Origin: a virus | IMG/VR virus record: IMGVR_UViG_3300009163_000006 | Span: 1 to 37,946 of that record | Length of the DNA: 37,946 nucleotides | Reading direction: 5' to 3' (one strand) | Shown here: positions 7,440 to 16,978 of the stretch, one piece after another | How positions within the stretch are numbered: position 1 is the stretch's first letter | Layout of the letters: each line of letters starts with the position of its first letter | Translations under genes and position numbers: made by a program | The notes under the pieces: model-generated | The model's database searches: none | Told to the model about the DNA's origin: nothing | The model's input: the letters and a program-made list of their open reading frames with translations, nothing else

Positions 7440-9076
7440 CAGACAAGCACCTGAAATGTGATGGTAGAATCCTGTGATCGGAGCTGCGCGCCGACGATGA
7501 CGCCAAGGGCGCCGTTGCGCAGGTTGTCGAGCGGGAACGCCAGGGAGATAAGATTCCCGAGGTCGAGCGTCAGCCCTGTCAGAACAGGGATTGTGACGTC
7601 GTAGAGCCGTCGTCTGGTGGCCCACAGCGCCAGCATGTCCGTCGCAGCGGTCGTCGCGTCAGCACCATTGAGCAAGCCTCCACCGATCACTGCGGGATCA
7701 TTGGGTCGGCGATACGCCGTCAAAATCGCTGTGGATGATGCGCCGTTAACGCGCCACTGGTTCGCAACAAAGGATTGTCGGGCAGCCGTCGCGAGTGGCG
7801 AGAGACCCGATGTCTGCACCGCCCAGGCGCGCTGATAACCCACCCGGATGCGGAAGGGTGGTGGGTATAGCATCTTGGGTAAATCGCGCGGCATTACCGA
7901 GATGACTGTCGCCGTATTTAACGAAATCGCCGGCGTTCCCGATGGCGCTCGCAGCGCAAACGCAGACAAGGTGCCGTCGATCTTCGGAAATAGCTTGGCA
8001 CCGAAGCCGCCGATGACAAAGGCTGCTGCCGTCGCACCGTCGACCTGGTCATCAGGACCGATCCAAAGGCCGGAGGCATAAGGATAGGCCGCGTCGAGCG
8101 TGGCGAAGGCGCTGGTATCGAGATAAGAGGCGGGCAGCGCCGCATCCTCGGTCAGCAGATAGCGCGCGATCGCGAATGCTGTTGTCTGCACGCCCGCCGT
8201 CGGGAACTGGCCCGTCACGTCGACGGTGATCTGGCGCACTGCGGTCGAGCCAAGCTGGAACAGGCCGCGGCTGTTGTCGGTGCGATATTTACCCGACGGC
8301 GTCGATCCGACGTAAAGGTTCGTGGTGTTGCTGTCGAACACGATGTTTGGGTCAGCGCCCTCGTAGAGGGCTTGCACGGTGCCAGGGCCATCAGAATACT
8401 GATAAATCAGCGCAGTAGCATCGACCAATACGGGCGCCACGTTTCTGATCGGATATGTCGAGGTTCCGCCGCGCGCCTTGGGTAAGGGCTTGCCGGTCAG
8501 GTCCGCGCCGCCATTGAGGCCTCCGGCGCCTGTGTAGAGACTGGAAGAGATCGGCCGCTCAAGCCAATACGTCGCGTCCCGCAGCGGAATATCGAGGGTC
8601 TCGATGCCAAGCGTCCACGGCTGAGCGATCCCCTTGAATGCCGTCGTGAGGCTGGCCTTTGTTGGGTCAATCCAGTAGCCGCGCGCCAGGTCGTAAGCCT
8701 TTGTCCCAAAATAAATCCTGACCTCGCGGCCGTCCGAGTTCTGTGCAGCGACCAGGCTATCGAAACGGCCATCGGTGTTGTTGAGCGAAATGGTGCCCCA
8801 GGCCGCGGCTGCTGCTGACGCTCCCGGATCGAGATTGATCCGACGATCGATCGCAAAAGCCTGCTCGATGATCGGTGGATATGACACGACGCCGCCGGCG
8901 TCGGTAGAGCGCGAGCGATAGCCAGTGTCAGAGCCATATATGGTTCCCGACGCTGCCGTGACCGAGACCGGCAGCACACCGCGCGGGCTGGTTCCGTGGC
9001 CAGGGCTGACGCCTGCCGTGACAACGGCTGGCAGATAAGTATCAACCTCCGCGAGATAAACCGTGCCGGCCGTCAT
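7439..9076 (-). CDS. Tail tip / baseplate hub-like protein
   Basis: 545 aa encoded directly after the tape measure, overlapping it by ATGA (9073-9076), which is where the distal-tail and hub proteins of siphophages are found. It begins MTAGTVYLAEVDTYLP and includes RRINLDPGASAAAAAWGTIS followed by LNNTDGRFDS, a stretch typical of tail-tip proteins with a split tail-tube-like domain. The C-terminus (TLDLGNLISLAFP, then GALGVIVGAQLRSQDSTITF) resembles the end of hub proteins, where a beta domain closes the tube. No protease or lysozyme motif is visible. I am confident it is a tail tip component, less so about its exact role. Confidence 0.7.
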   Translation of the reverse strand: MTAGTVYLAEVDTYLPAVVTAGVSPGHGTSPRGVLPVSVTAASGTIYGSDTGYRSRSTDAGGVVSYPPIIEQAFAIDRRINLDPGASAAAAAWGTISLNNTDGRFDSLVAAQNSDGREVRIYFGTKAYDLARGYWIDPTKASLTTAFKGIAQPWTLGIETLDIPLRDATYWLERPISSSLYTGAGGLNGGADLTGKPLPKARGGTSTYPIRNVAPVLVDATALIYQYSDGPGTVQALYEGADPNIVFDSNTTNLYVGSTPSGKYRTDNSRGLFQLGSTAVRQITVDVTGQFPTAGVQTTAFAIARYLLTEDAALPASYLDTSAFATLDAAYPYASGLWIGPDDQVDGATAAAFVIGGFGAKLFPKIDGTLSAFALRAPSGTPAISLNTATVISVMPRDLPKMLYPPPFRIRVGYQRAWAVQTSGLSPLATAARQSFVANQWRVNGASSTAILTAYRRPNDPAVIGGGLLNGADATTAATDMLALWATRRRLYDVTIPVLTGLTLDLGNLISLAFPLDNLRNGALGVIVGAQLRSQDSTITFQVLV

Positions 9077-12000
9077 GCGGCGACCCGCGCCGGCGCGCTG
9101 GTATTCTGTGCAACCTCCGTGCGCAGCTTTGTCACTTCATCTTGAAGGTTCCCGATGGCGGTGACCAGTTGGTCGGTCTGATTCTGGGTTGTCGCAGCGA
9201 GGAACGACGCGGTGAGTGTGTCAGCTGACTGCGATGCCGCCTGACTGAGCATATCCACGACGTGGGAGAAATCAGTGGCATAGGCAAGACCGGACCCGTT
9301 CACATTGCGCGATACGGTTAACAGGTTCGTCGCATAACTCTGCACCTGGCTGAGGCTGCTGGCATCGCCTTGGATCGCACTGCCAGCCACTGCATCAAAC
9401 TGGCGCTGTGCAGACAGCAACTGCGCCTGCGGCGAGAGCGGCGATGCGCCTGAGGTCGATAGTCCCTGAGCGAAGGTCCTGAGCGAGGATACGACACCCA
9501 TCGCGGCCGACGCTGCCTGCAATCGGGGGCCGTCGACGACGGATTTACGCTCAGCATCGAGGGCAGTGTTTAGCTCGCCCAGGATCCGCGCATAGTCCGT
9601 CGTCGAGGCGTAAGCGTCGCCGAACGCATCTGTGAGCTGCTTGGCGGCAGTAGCGCGCTGCTGGGAAGCCTGGAGATCGAAATTCAGGATATTCGCTTCG
9701 GCCGTGTGTCCGGTCGCGGCCAGGAGGCGAGACTGATAGCCGGTTTCAGCCTGCGACACGACAAGGGCGATGGCATCCCGTGCGGCCTGGGTCTGCTTGG
9801 CCTGCGCCGCAGATAGGTCGTCGGTGGCCAGGCCGAACGCCTTTGCCTTGGTGATGGCATCCTCGAACGTCTTGGTGAGTGCATCGATTGCCGTCTTGAT
9901 CGATCCGTCGCCGCCGATCAAAGCGGGTATCGTTTGCTGCACCAAGGTCTGAAAGTCGTTCAAATTGGTCGGGTCGGAGAATTCGCGGCCGGCAAGCTGG
10001 CCATTGAACTTGGCATCCGTGGACGTGAAGCGGAGCGCGCTGAACCCAGTGTCGAGACTTCCAGGCATGACGCCTGCGTTATTGCCGCCAACCTGATACG
10101 AGCCTGAAGCCTTCAAGCCGTTGGCTTTCAGCCAATCGTTGACCTTCGCCATCTCGGCGGTGTCGGCCGCATATTGTTCTTTCGCAATCGAGTCGATGTG
10201 GGCATTATCAACGCCGAGCATGCCCGTGGAATCGGTTGTTACGTCATAAGACCACCCGTGGTGAGCCTTGCCTGGGCCAAACAACGAACCGACGATGCCT
10301 CCTAGGAGACCGCCAACGACGCCGCCGATCGGGCCGAATATTGCCGCGCCTGCAAGCCCGCCGAGCCCCGAGCCGACCATCCCTTGCTGCGTGTTCCCCG
10401 TTCGCATAAGGCTTGACGCCATGTTGCCGAGCCCGAACCCCGCAGCAGCCCCGCCTAGGCTGGCCATCATTGAGCCGCCGGAAAACACGCTTTGGCTGCC
10501 GTTGAATGCGTTTGACAGGCCGGACCCCTGCGAGAAGAGCCCGCCAACACCGGAGTCAGCCGGCATCGGCCCGACGAAATCAGCCGATGGGCGCGCGGAC
10601 TCGCCCATCGAAAACAGACCGCCACCGCCAAACATCGAAAGGCTCGGGAGAGAGCCGCCCGTGAATGAGTTCATGAGGGGGTTGACGACACTGAGTTTGA
10701 GCATCTGCTGAATCACCGACGTCGCCACGCCGCGGGCCACGTTGCCCCAATTTACTGCCGCCCGCTGACCGCCGATGAAGGCATTCGTGATGGCACTTCC
10801 AACCTGGTCGAATGCCTGGGAGGCAGCCTGGGCGATGCCGTCGTACAGAGACTGCTGCTGGCGTAGCTGATAGTTCGCGCTCGCGATTGTGCGCGACTGC
10901 TCCACAAGGGCCTTCTGCGTGTCAGTGAGGCTGTCGGCATCCGCGGCCTTCCCGCCGGAGATCAGTGAGCGGATGGTGCGGAGCGCCGCCAGTTCGCGCT
11001 CGCGCTGTTCCGCGGAGACGCCGATCAGTTCGCCCTCCGCTTTGAGATCGGACAGCATCCCTTGACCTGCGCGAATCTGCTTGGCGGCGTCAGAATCAGC
11101 ATTCAGGAGTTGCTGCTTCTCGATCTTCTGACCCATCAGAACAACCTCAGCCGTCAGCGCTGCCTTGATCTTAGGATCTGTCGCCGCATCCCGGTTGGCA
11201 ACGAGCGACTTAGTCGCATCGCGGATCTTCTGATCGAGGGTGGCGTAATAGGTCGCGCGATCGCCACTCTTCTCGGCGACGATCAGCTTCTCGGTCGCCG
11301 CGATCTGCTCATTCATATCGAGCAGCTGCTGCGCGCCTTTCGAGGCCTCCTGCGCCGCGTTGCGGTTCAGGATCGCATCCGCGAGCGCAGCCTCAGCAAC
11401 GCCGCCCTTGGTAGCGGCCTGCGCATGAGCCTCGGCCTGCGCCCGGGCGCGCAACATCGATGCACGGCCCTCGTCGCTGGCTCGCACCAGAGCCATCTCG
11501 GCTGTGGTCTGGCGGAGGATGACGTCCATTTCCTCTTGACGCGCGGCGCCTTCCTCGATGATCACCTTTTTGAGTGAGAGACGCCGCTGTTCCTCCATCG
11601 CGAGGCCGGTCAAGCCTTTGTCGCGGATTATGTTTTCTGCGTCGATTTCAGCTTGAGCTGTTGAGCGACCAGCAGGACCAGCCCTCGCCAAGCGCTGCGC
11701 ATCCGCGACAGCTTGCTGCGATGGCTGGAGTTCTTTGGATTGCCGCTGGCTTTCCCCGTAGCCAGATGTCCCGACGTACGATCCGCCCACGTCATTTGGC
11801 GATCCCGCGAATGATTGATTTGACATCGTCAGGCCGAGGATTTCGCTCCTCATGCCAGTTACTCGATCGCTTAGGATTTGTCGGGCAGCACCTGTAATTT
11901 GTAAATCGCCATAGCTGTCTCGCGAACTAAGCTGCGTCTCGATCTTTGCCATATCGGCTTGCAGTTGAGAGACAGAGGATCCGCTGTTCGACGACCCAGT

Positions 12001-13254
12001 GGCCGTAACAATATTTGTAGTTCCTTTAACAACTGAAGCCAAATAATCTAGATACCATTTTACAGCACCATTTTTTACAACAGCATCTGCAAATGAACCC
12101 CAGGCGTTCGACATTTCACGCAGCGATGCTGTCATCGGAGTTAGTGCATCGTGGTCAAGCCCTTTTACTTGTTTGTTGAGTTGATCCATTACTAGTGTGA
12201 CTGCTTCAGTCCGCTGACCATGCTCGAGCATCACCCGCACAGCGACACGCTGATCGGCGGTCAGAATGTTTAGCTCGTCGTCGAGGCTCTTGATCGCTGA
12301 ATAGGATCCGCCTGCCGCATCGCCGAGCCGTTTTGCAGCCGTTTGAGGATCGGTGCCAACTGCAGTCGCCGTATCAGCCGTCAAACCTGCCACCTGACCG
12401 ATCTGCGCTGATCCCAGAGCGGGGTTGCGCGATAAGGTCGACAGGATGCTCACCGCGTCATTGCGCGCGATCCCTCCGTTTTGCAGGACGCGGACATAAG
12501 ATTGAAGCCCCGACGCTGCAATTTCCCCGTCGCGTCCGACAGCACGGAGGTTGATCGAGAGCGCGCGCGACTGCGCGTCAAGATCCGACGCATGAATGAC
12601 AATTGCGGCAAAGGCGACGCCGACTGCGATAGCAGCCGCTGTCGGCGTCAGCAGCGCAGCCGCAACCGACTTTGCGGCCTGTCCGACAAGACTAAACCCG
12701 GTGCCGGTCGACAGCATCACGTCAACGACCTGATGCCCCTGCTGCACCAGCGTTGTGAAGATCGGCTGGCCACTGGCGATCGACGAAGCCGCCTGCATCG
12801 ACTGCACGCCTAGCTGGCGCATGGCGAAAGCCGATGCACCGGCGCTGACACCAGCCTGAGCGACTGCGGCACCCGCAACGCCGAATCGCTCGGCCATCGC
12901 CGCGGCGCTGTCTCGCGCCTTCTGTAGGTCCTGATCTCGCACTAACCCTGCGCGACGTGTCTGCTCGATCGACTGCTCCTGATCAACTCGGCCGACCTCG
13001 AGGGCGCGATTGATCGCCTGCACGGATTGCTCATGGTCGCGATTGATTTTTATGACTTTGGCCGTCAGGACTGCTTGTTCGTCGAGACGACGGTTCACGG
13101 CCTCGTACGTCTTTCCCGTGCGCGTGGCCACCGTATCGACAGCGGCGGTTGCAGTCGCGAGGTCATCCGTGCGCTTCGTGGCCGCAGCTAGGCCTGCGCT
13201 GGCGCCATCCTCGAAAACGGCTGTGAACCGCAGGGTTTCAACATCGAGCGCCAT
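9073..13254 (-). CDS. Tape measure protein
   Basis: 1393 aa, the longest gene, using the ATG at 13254 that shares a base with the upstream stop (TGATG). The N-terminal 140 residues are coiled-coil, rich in Ala, Arg and Glu. Around 145-180 is the lambda gpH-type tape-measure core (MRQLGVQSMQAASSIASGQP, then FTTLVQQGHQVVDVM). A hydrophobic segment spans about 196-221 and a Gly-rich hydrophobic segment about 955-995 (GGVVGGLLGGIVGSLFGPG). Long helical stretches lie between and after them. The protein sets tail length and later enters the host envelope; at about 1.5 angstroms per residue it implies a tail near 200 nm. The length fits a siphovirus. Confidence 0.92.
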   Translation of the reverse strand: MALDVETLRFTAVFEDGASAGLAAATKRTDDLATATAAVDTVATRTGKTYEAVNRRLDEQAVLTAKVIKINRDHEQSVQAINRALEVGRVDQEQSIEQTRRAGLVRDQDLQKARDSAAAMAERFGVAGAAVAQAGVSAGASAFAMRQLGVQSMQAASSIASGQPIFTTLVQQGHQVVDVMLSTGTGFSLVGQAAKSVAAALLTPTAAAIAVGVAFAAIVIHASDLDAQSRALSINLRAVGRDGEIAASGLQSYVRVLQNGGIARNDAVSILSTLSRNPALGSAQIGQVAGLTADTATAVGTDPQTAAKRLGDAAGGSYSAIKSLDDELNILTADQRVAVRVMLEHGQRTEAVTLVMDQLNKQVKGLDHDALTPMTASLREMSNAWGSFADAVVKNGAVKWYLDYLASVVKGTTNIVTATGSSNSGSSVSQLQADMAKIETQLSSRDSYGDLQITGAARQILSDRVTGMRSEILGLTMSNQSFAGSPNDVGGSYVGTSGYGESQRQSKELQPSQQAVADAQRLARAGPAGRSTAQAEIDAENIIRDKGLTGLAMEEQRRLSLKKVIIEEGAARQEEMDVILRQTTAEMALVRASDEGRASMLRARAQAEAHAQAATKGGVAEAALADAILNRNAAQEASKGAQQLLDMNEQIAATEKLIVAEKSGDRATYYATLDQKIRDATKSLVANRDAATDPKIKAALTAEVVLMGQKIEKQQLLNADSDAAKQIRAGQGMLSDLKAEGELIGVSAEQRERELAALRTIRSLISGGKAADADSLTDTQKALVEQSRTIASANYQLRQQQSLYDGIAQAASQAFDQVGSAITNAFIGGQRAAVNWGNVARGVATSVIQQMLKLSVVNPLMNSFTGGSLPSLSMFGGGGLFSMGESARPSADFVGPMPADSGVGGLFSQGSGLSNAFNGSQSVFSGGSMMASLGGAAAGFGLGNMASSLMRTGNTQQGMVGSGLGGLAGAAIFGPIGGVVGGLLGGIVGSLFGPGKAHHGWSYDVTTDSTGMLGVDNAHIDSIAKEQYAADTAEMAKVNDWLKANGLKASGSYQVGGNNAGVMPGSLDTGFSALRFTSTDAKFNGQLAGREFSDPTNLNDFQTLVQQTIPALIGGDGSIKTAIDALTKTFEDAITKAKAFGLATDDLSAAQAKQTQAARDAIALVVSQAETGYQSRLLAATGHTAEANILNFDLQASQQRATAAKQLTDAFGDAYASTTDYARILGELNTALDAERKSVVDGPRLQAASAAMGVVSSLRTFAQGLSTSGASPLSPQAQLLSAQRQFDAVAGSAIQGDASSLSQVQSYATNLLTVSRNVNGSGLAYATDFSHVVDMLSQAASQSADTLTASFLAATTQNQTDQLVTAIGNLQDEVTKLRTEVAQNTSAPARVAA

Positions 13255-13895
13255 CAGCGTTTTACCGATATGACGATGGTCGGATAAGTCAAAGGCTGGC
13301 CCGGCATACGATCGACCCGCGTGCGATGCGCGCGCACAGATGGGCGCGTATGGTGCCGACCTTTCAGAATGTATCCGTTGGGGATGCTCCAAAACTGGCG
13401 TTCGACTTGGAGGATCGGAAAGCGCCGCTGTGTAGCCTGCCGGGTTTCCTCGACGATCTTCTGGCCAATGCCGCGCTGTCCGCCAACGTCAATCTTCCGA
13501 TGATATGGCGCCGTGTTGGTGACCGCGACGGTGATGCCGGCGGGGATGCTGCGCAGGCCGGCAGTCCAAAGACGCCCTTCGACCAGCACGACCCAGGAGG
13601 CCCGATATTTGCCGGCACGAACCGGCGAGCGACCCTGCGCAAAGGCCATTGCGTATGCAGCAGCCTCCCCGAGCACGTTGAAGCGGTACAGAATGACACC
13701 GCCTGGCACCTTCACCGTCTCCTCAACCGCACCGGCGAGGCCGTCGACGAAAGTCTCGTACATCGCAGGAGCCCGGCCAGCGGCGATTAATGCGTCACGA
13801 CCTTCGCGCGCTTTGGTTGCAAACAACCGACCCATATCGGCTGGCTTCACCAGGCTAGAGATCTGGATGGAAACCGAACGACGGACAAAAGCCAT
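13254..13895 (-). CDS. Minor tail protein, possibly HK97 gp10-like fold
   Basis: 213 aa from the ATG at 13895, overlapping the stop of the frameshifted chaperone gene (TAATG) and coupled to the tape measure at its other end. The central segment (GKYRASWVVLVEGRLW, later VAVTNTAPYHRKIDVGGQ) is reminiscent of the HK97 gp10-type proteins, where a conserved N-A-P-Y motif follows a helix of similar length. Such proteins usually sit in the head-tail genes, not next to the tape measure, so the assignment is tentative. Position suggests a minor tail or tail-completion protein. No membrane segment or enzyme motif is visible. Confidence 0.65.
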   Translation of the reverse strand: MAFVRRSVSIQISSLVKPADMGRLFATKAREGRDALIAAGRAPAMYETFVDGLAGAVEETVKVPGGVILYRFNVLGEAAAYAMAFAQGRSPVRAGKYRASWVVLVEGRLWTAGLRSIPAGITVAVTNTAPYHRKIDVGGQRGIGQKIVEETRQATQRRFPILQVERQFWSIPNGYILKGRHHTRPSVRAHRTRVDRMPGQPLTYPTIVISVKR

Positions 13896-14652
13896 TAACT
13901 CTTCTCCCGTTGCGTCCGGTGCCAGTCTATAAACTCGATATCCATCTGGCTGATCCCGAATTCGAGCATTTCGAGATCTCCTCCATGGCGGTCGTGCCAA
14001 AGAACGATGTCGCGCCAGGCGATCGCGCCAGGCACCGGAGCGGACATTCCACCTCCGTGCAGCGGCCGATCCTGGTGTAGCCGATGCCAGGCCCGCCATA
14101 TCCACGTCAGCCACGGCGCGGGCGTCGCGACCTCGTCGCCCATGACCGCATGGGCTGCGCTGGCCGCCGAGGGATCAAGCTCAGCGACGCGGGCGAGCCA
14201 CTCAGCAGTCTCGGGCCTCCGCTCTAAGTGCGCGCGGAGACACTTCCGGAGTTTCCCTGCGCGTCCTCCATCGCCGCGGCCTTCTGCCGGCCAACTTGGC
14301 CGCAGGCACCGAACGCGACGGCAGTCAGTTCGCCGTACGCTGGATCACGCACGAGGTCACAGAAACGCTCAAACGTGACCGGTGCGTTTGACTCGTTGAG
14401 TCCGCGAACATCGATCAGAGCGGTTGCGATCATCGCCTCGACGTTGATCATGGCCAGGGTCTCAGAGCGGATGCGCTCCTCGCCGCCGGCCTCGCGTCCT
14501 GCTCGCTTGCGGCCGGCCGCGACGGCATCGAGATAGGCGTAACCCAACGCACGACAGCGTATCTCGATACCGCCGTATTCTGCACCGGGGTCGATCCATT
14601 CGCCGTCGCGCATGGCGTTGGCGTCGCGTTTAAAAGCGCTGATTTCAGCCAT
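13895..14652 (-). CDS. Tail assembly chaperone, long form made by -1 frameshift
   Basis: Predicted fusion of the 134 N-terminal residues of the upstream ORF with 118 residues read in the -1 frame, 252 aa in all. The shift occurs at GGGAAAC (14257 to 14251 on this strand), read G-GGA-AAC, and the -1 frame is then open from there to the stop at 13895, passing the 0-frame stop at 14224. The extension contains RPETAEWLARVAELDPSAAS, then APWLTWIWRAWHRLHQ and IAWRDIVLWHDR. This matches the organisation of lambda gpG/gpGT: a short and a long chaperone bind the tape measure and the tail tube subunit during assembly. The frameshift itself is predicted, not observed. Confidence 0.75.
14224..14652 (-). 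CDS. Tail assembly chaperone, short form
   Basis: 142 aa from the ATG at 14652, preceded by AGGAG. It is the 0-frame product of the chaperone locus directly after the major tail tube protein and before the tape measure, the same gene order as lambda V-G-T-H. It is largely helical (FERFCDLVRDPAYGELTAVAF) and contains a conserved-looking motif near the start (FKRDANAMRDGEWIDPG). Eight residues after the slippery codons it stops. Most ribosomes should make this short form and a few percent the long one, as in other siphophages. Identification rests on position, length and the slippery site, not on a strong domain signature. Confidence 0.8.
   Translation of the reverse strand: MAEISAFKRDANAMRDGEWIDPGAEYGGIEIRCRALGYAYLDAVAAGRKRAGREAGGEERIRSETLAMINVEAMIATALIDVRGLNESNAPVTFERFCDLVRDPAYGELTAVAFGACGQVGRQKAAAMEDAQGNSGSVSART
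14251..14257 (-). other. Slippery heptamer GGGAAAC for -1 frameshift
   Basis: Read on the minus strand, the sequence is G GGA AAC in the chaperone frame, an X-XXY-YYZ heptamer of the kind used in phage tail genes. It is 8 codons before the 0-frame stop, and the -1 frame is open for 118 codons downstream. Both tRNA positions can re-pair after a one-base slip (GGA to GGG, AAC to AAA). Confidence 0.8.
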
Positions 14653-14687
14653 AAAAACTCCTGGAGGGATTGCAAAACGCCGGGAAT

Positions 14688-14705
14688 CCGACCCCGCAGG
14701 GTCGG
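14688..14705 (-). other. Intercistronic hairpin after the major tail gene
   Basis: CCGACCC-CGCA-GGGTCGG: a perfect 7-bp stem with a 4-base loop, 7 bases beyond the stop of the tail tube gene. No run of T follows, so it is not a standard intrinsic terminator. It could stabilise or cap the upstream mRNA or partly attenuate transcription into the chaperone genes, which are needed in smaller amounts. Confidence 0.5.
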
Positions 14706-14711
14706 CTCCGA

Positions 14712-16169
14712 TCAGGCTTCGTAATATTCGAAGCGGTCGGCCTGGGCCTCACAGGCCGTCGTCGAGTCAAACGATGTGGTCCATGCGAGCGGCAGCGTCA
14801 CATCTTGGTTTTTCCCACCGGCATTTGGGCTGCCGTCGGTGAAAGTGACGCGAGGGAAGGTCCAGACTACGGCCTGGGAGTTGATCGCCACCCTGGCTGA
14901 GAGGCTCGAGACTGTGCCGGCCATCAGCTTCGCCAGCAGCGCGCTCGAGCCGAAGTAAGTCTCGAGCGTGCCGGTGCAGCCGAACTCACCGGCTCCGAGA
15001 GCCGCCGCGCCGACGGTCCCTACAGCCGTGATCATCCGGACGTTGTTAGCAACCTGGAAATTCAGTGCCTTAGCCCAGTTCGGCGAAACGATGGTCGCGC
15101 CGGCTTCGGCGATGCGTCCGACTGAAACGTTCGCGGTCATCACGACATTAGTTGTCGCCGCGTCGTATGTGGTGCCATTGGCGACGGTGCCAATGGATCC
15201 AGACATCCCGATCAGATTGACGCTGCCGGTGATCGGCTGTTCGGTCGTGAGGGACTGGCTGAACTGGTCGACCACCATGCCCTTCTGCAGCAGAAACGTC
15301 GGCGTCACTTGGTCGAGATGACCGCGCTCGATCGACATAGAGGTGATCGTCGTGCCATTGCGGAGATAGTCGCCGAAGAAAACTGAGATTGTCTTGGCAG
15401 TGCCGGTGTCGATGGTCCAGCCAGATGGCAGATTGTCGCAGGTCAGAGATGTTGCCGCGATCGCCGTGATCCGGATCCAATCGTTGTTTGCAGCGGTGGC
15501 GAACTTGCTCCCAGCCGCGGTTCCGCCCACCTTGACCCATTGACCGATGGCCAGGCCCAAAGTGGTGAAATTCAACGTTGTCGCGCCCAAGCCAGTGGCG
15601 GACGCTGTGATGTCTGCACTGGCTCCCTGAAACCCAACGACTTTGACACGAGCCGCCGCAGCAGGCGCAGCCTCAGTGGCGTACGCGGCACCCGTGCAGG
15701 TGAATGAGGTTGTGCCCCCCGTGGACACGCGGTTGACGCCATTGTTGGCGGCCAGCGCAAACCCCGTCGTGCGCACGAGCTGGCCGACTGCGAAGGCAGC
15801 GCCGGACGTGACAGTGACGACGTTGGTCGTGGTTGTGACTGCGGTTATGGCGCTCGAGGCGGTTCCGTCATTGTCGCGGAACGGCGCGTTCGTCCAGGTA
15901 GCAAAAAAACCAGACTGAATGAGTTCAGAGAGGAAAGTATTGTCGGTCGGGAAGCTGAATTCGAAATTCAAACCGCCGCTGTTTTCTTCATTGACCTTCG
16001 TCGGATCCGCCGACATCCGGTCCGCTCGGATTTCACCCGGCGTGAAGAATTTCGGGACGTATTTGAGGCTCTCTGCCGTGATGCGTGCGGTTCGCATGCG
16101 CGGAGTTGCCGGCAGAGTTCCCAACGTTGTCTCGCGGATGAGCGCCACCCGCAGCCGGTTGCTGTCCAT
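14712..16169 (-). CDS. Major tail tube protein
   Basis: 485 aa. The N-terminus (LRVALIRETTLGTLPATPRM, then RITAESLKYVPKFFTPGEIR) is characteristic of the Phage_tube_2 family of tail tube subunits: 'E.T.G..p..P...R.T.esL.' and a following S/P-rich segment. The protein is longer than most members (about 300 aa) because of a Thr/Ala-rich insertion of about 150 residues (about 110-260; GNPD-free, with repeated AAxGxxR and TTTSFTCTGAAYATEA-like stretches), probably an extra Ig-like domain on the tail surface. It ends in TTACEAQADRFEYYEA. The gene lies between the tail terminator and the chaperones, the expected place. Confidence 0.85.
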   Translation of the reverse strand: MDSNRLRVALIRETTLGTLPATPRMRTARITAESLKYVPKFFTPGEIRADRMSADPTKVNEENSGGLNFEFSFPTDNTFLSELIQSGFFATWTNAPFRDNDGTASSAITAVTTTTNVVTVTSGAAFAVGQLVRTTGFALAANNGVNRVSTGGTTSFTCTGAAYATEAAPAAAARVKVVGFQGASADITASATGLGATTLNFTTLGLAIGQWVKVGGTAAGSKFATAANNDWIRITAIAATSLTCDNLPSGWTIDTGTAKTISVFFGDYLRNGTTITSMSIERGHLDQVTPTFLLQKGMVVDQFSQSLTTEQPITGSVNLIGMSGSIGTVANGTTYDAATTNVVMTANVSVGRIAEAGATIVSPNWAKALNFQVANNVRMITAVGTVGAAALGAGEFGCTGTLETYFGSSALLAKLMAGTVSSLSARVAINSQAVVWTFPRVTFTDGSPNAGGKNQDVTLPLAWTTSFDSTTACEAQADRFEYYEA

Positions 16170-16215
16170 CGATTAAGTCTCCGTAATTGAGGTTATGGGT
16201 CGGCGGAGGCCAGGC

Positions 16216-16644
16216 TTAGCCGCGGAGCCAATCGATCCGCAGTGTGAGACCCCACCAATCGCCATTGTCGAGGCCTGCAGCACCGTCCCCGATGCTCATG
16301 TTCTGCATTCGGATTGCGCCGGTCAGGATCTGGCCGCGAAGAAGGTTTGCGAGCGCGGTCGCAGTCTGGCGCGCCACTAGCGATCCAGTGCCAGATTGCA
16401 CAAAACAATCGATCATGATTGCACCCTCCTCGATCCATCGTTCACCTGGACTAGCTCCCGTGCCGATCGAAGCCTGGTCGTAAATGGTTCCGGTGATTGT
16501 CACTGCTGCCCAGTTGGCTGGCGCGCCTGGGGCCTCGACCAAGCTAGGCGGCGTGAAGGTCTCATTTTCCCAACTGAGCGGACAACCAGACCAATTCGCT
16601 GCTAAATATGCGCGAATGGCGGAAAATGCGATATCGCTGGCCAT
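16216..16644 (-). CDS. Tail terminator-like protein (DUF4128)
   Basis: 142 aa beginning MASDIAFSAIRAYLAANWSG, with WENETFTPP and later a RWIEEGAIMIDCFVQSGTGS strand. The fold and length match the DUF4128 / lambda gpU-like tail terminator group: an N-terminal helix, the 'W.NE.F.PP' signature, then a strand with a W-x-E-x-G motif and a helix (ARQTATALANLLRGQ). Such proteins cap the tail tube and bind the head connector. It is one base after the stop of 16646-16978, and directly upstream of the tail tube gene, in agreement with that role. Confidence 0.8.
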   Translation of the reverse strand: MASDIAFSAIRAYLAANWSGCPLSWENETFTPPSLVEAPGAPANWAAVTITGTIYDQASIGTGASPGERWIEEGAIMIDCFVQSGTGSLVARQTATALANLLRGQILTGAIRMQNMSIGDGAAGLDNGDWWGLTLRIDWLRG

Positions 16645-16645
16645 T

Positions 16646-16978
16646 TCATGCGCCTCGCACGGTCATGATGTGGAGAGCGACAACCCCGCCGATCGGGCGA
16701 GTATCGACCACTTCGATCGTATATGAGGCCGAACCGACCGTGATCCTGTCATTGATCCTGGGAGGACCTGGCCAAGAGGTCTCGGCGATTTCTCGGTTCG
16801 ATATCCTGATTTCACGCTGCTGCTGCTGAACGCCAGGCGCCGGATCTGCCGAACTTGCGCCAGATATGAAGCCAAAGACCGCCACATCAATGGGTGCCAC
16901 GCCAGTCGCGATCCGCCGGAGCGTCATCGGCTGACCGTATGCCGAAGTCATTCGGATCGCGGCGTCGATCAACGACAT
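16646..16978 (-). CDS. Head closure / head-tail joining-like protein
   Basis: 110 aa from the ATG at 16978, which shares a base with the stop of the connector gene (TGATG). A longer start at 16996 is in frame but breaks that coupling. It has a beta-rich core: LRRIATGVAPIDVAVFGFIS, then QREIRISNREIAE, then INDRITVGSASYTIEVVDTR, ending ALHIMTVRG. The 'I...d.i..gg..Y.I..V...' pattern is typical of head-closure (stopper) proteins such as SPP1 gp16 and the Phage_H_T_join group. It lies between the gp6-like connector and the tail terminator, where the stopper is expected. Confidence 0.65.
   Translation of the reverse strand: MSLIDAAIRMTSAYGQPMTLRRIATGVAPIDVAVFGFISGASSADPAPGVQQQQREIRISNREIAETSWPGPPRINDRITVGSASYTIEVVDTRPIGGVVALHIMTVRGA

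Noticed and set aside
13895-14143. Separate 82-aa gene starting at 14143
   Set aside because: The frame continues upstream to the slippery site, no ribosome-binding site supports the internal ATG, and the chaperone frameshift explains it better.
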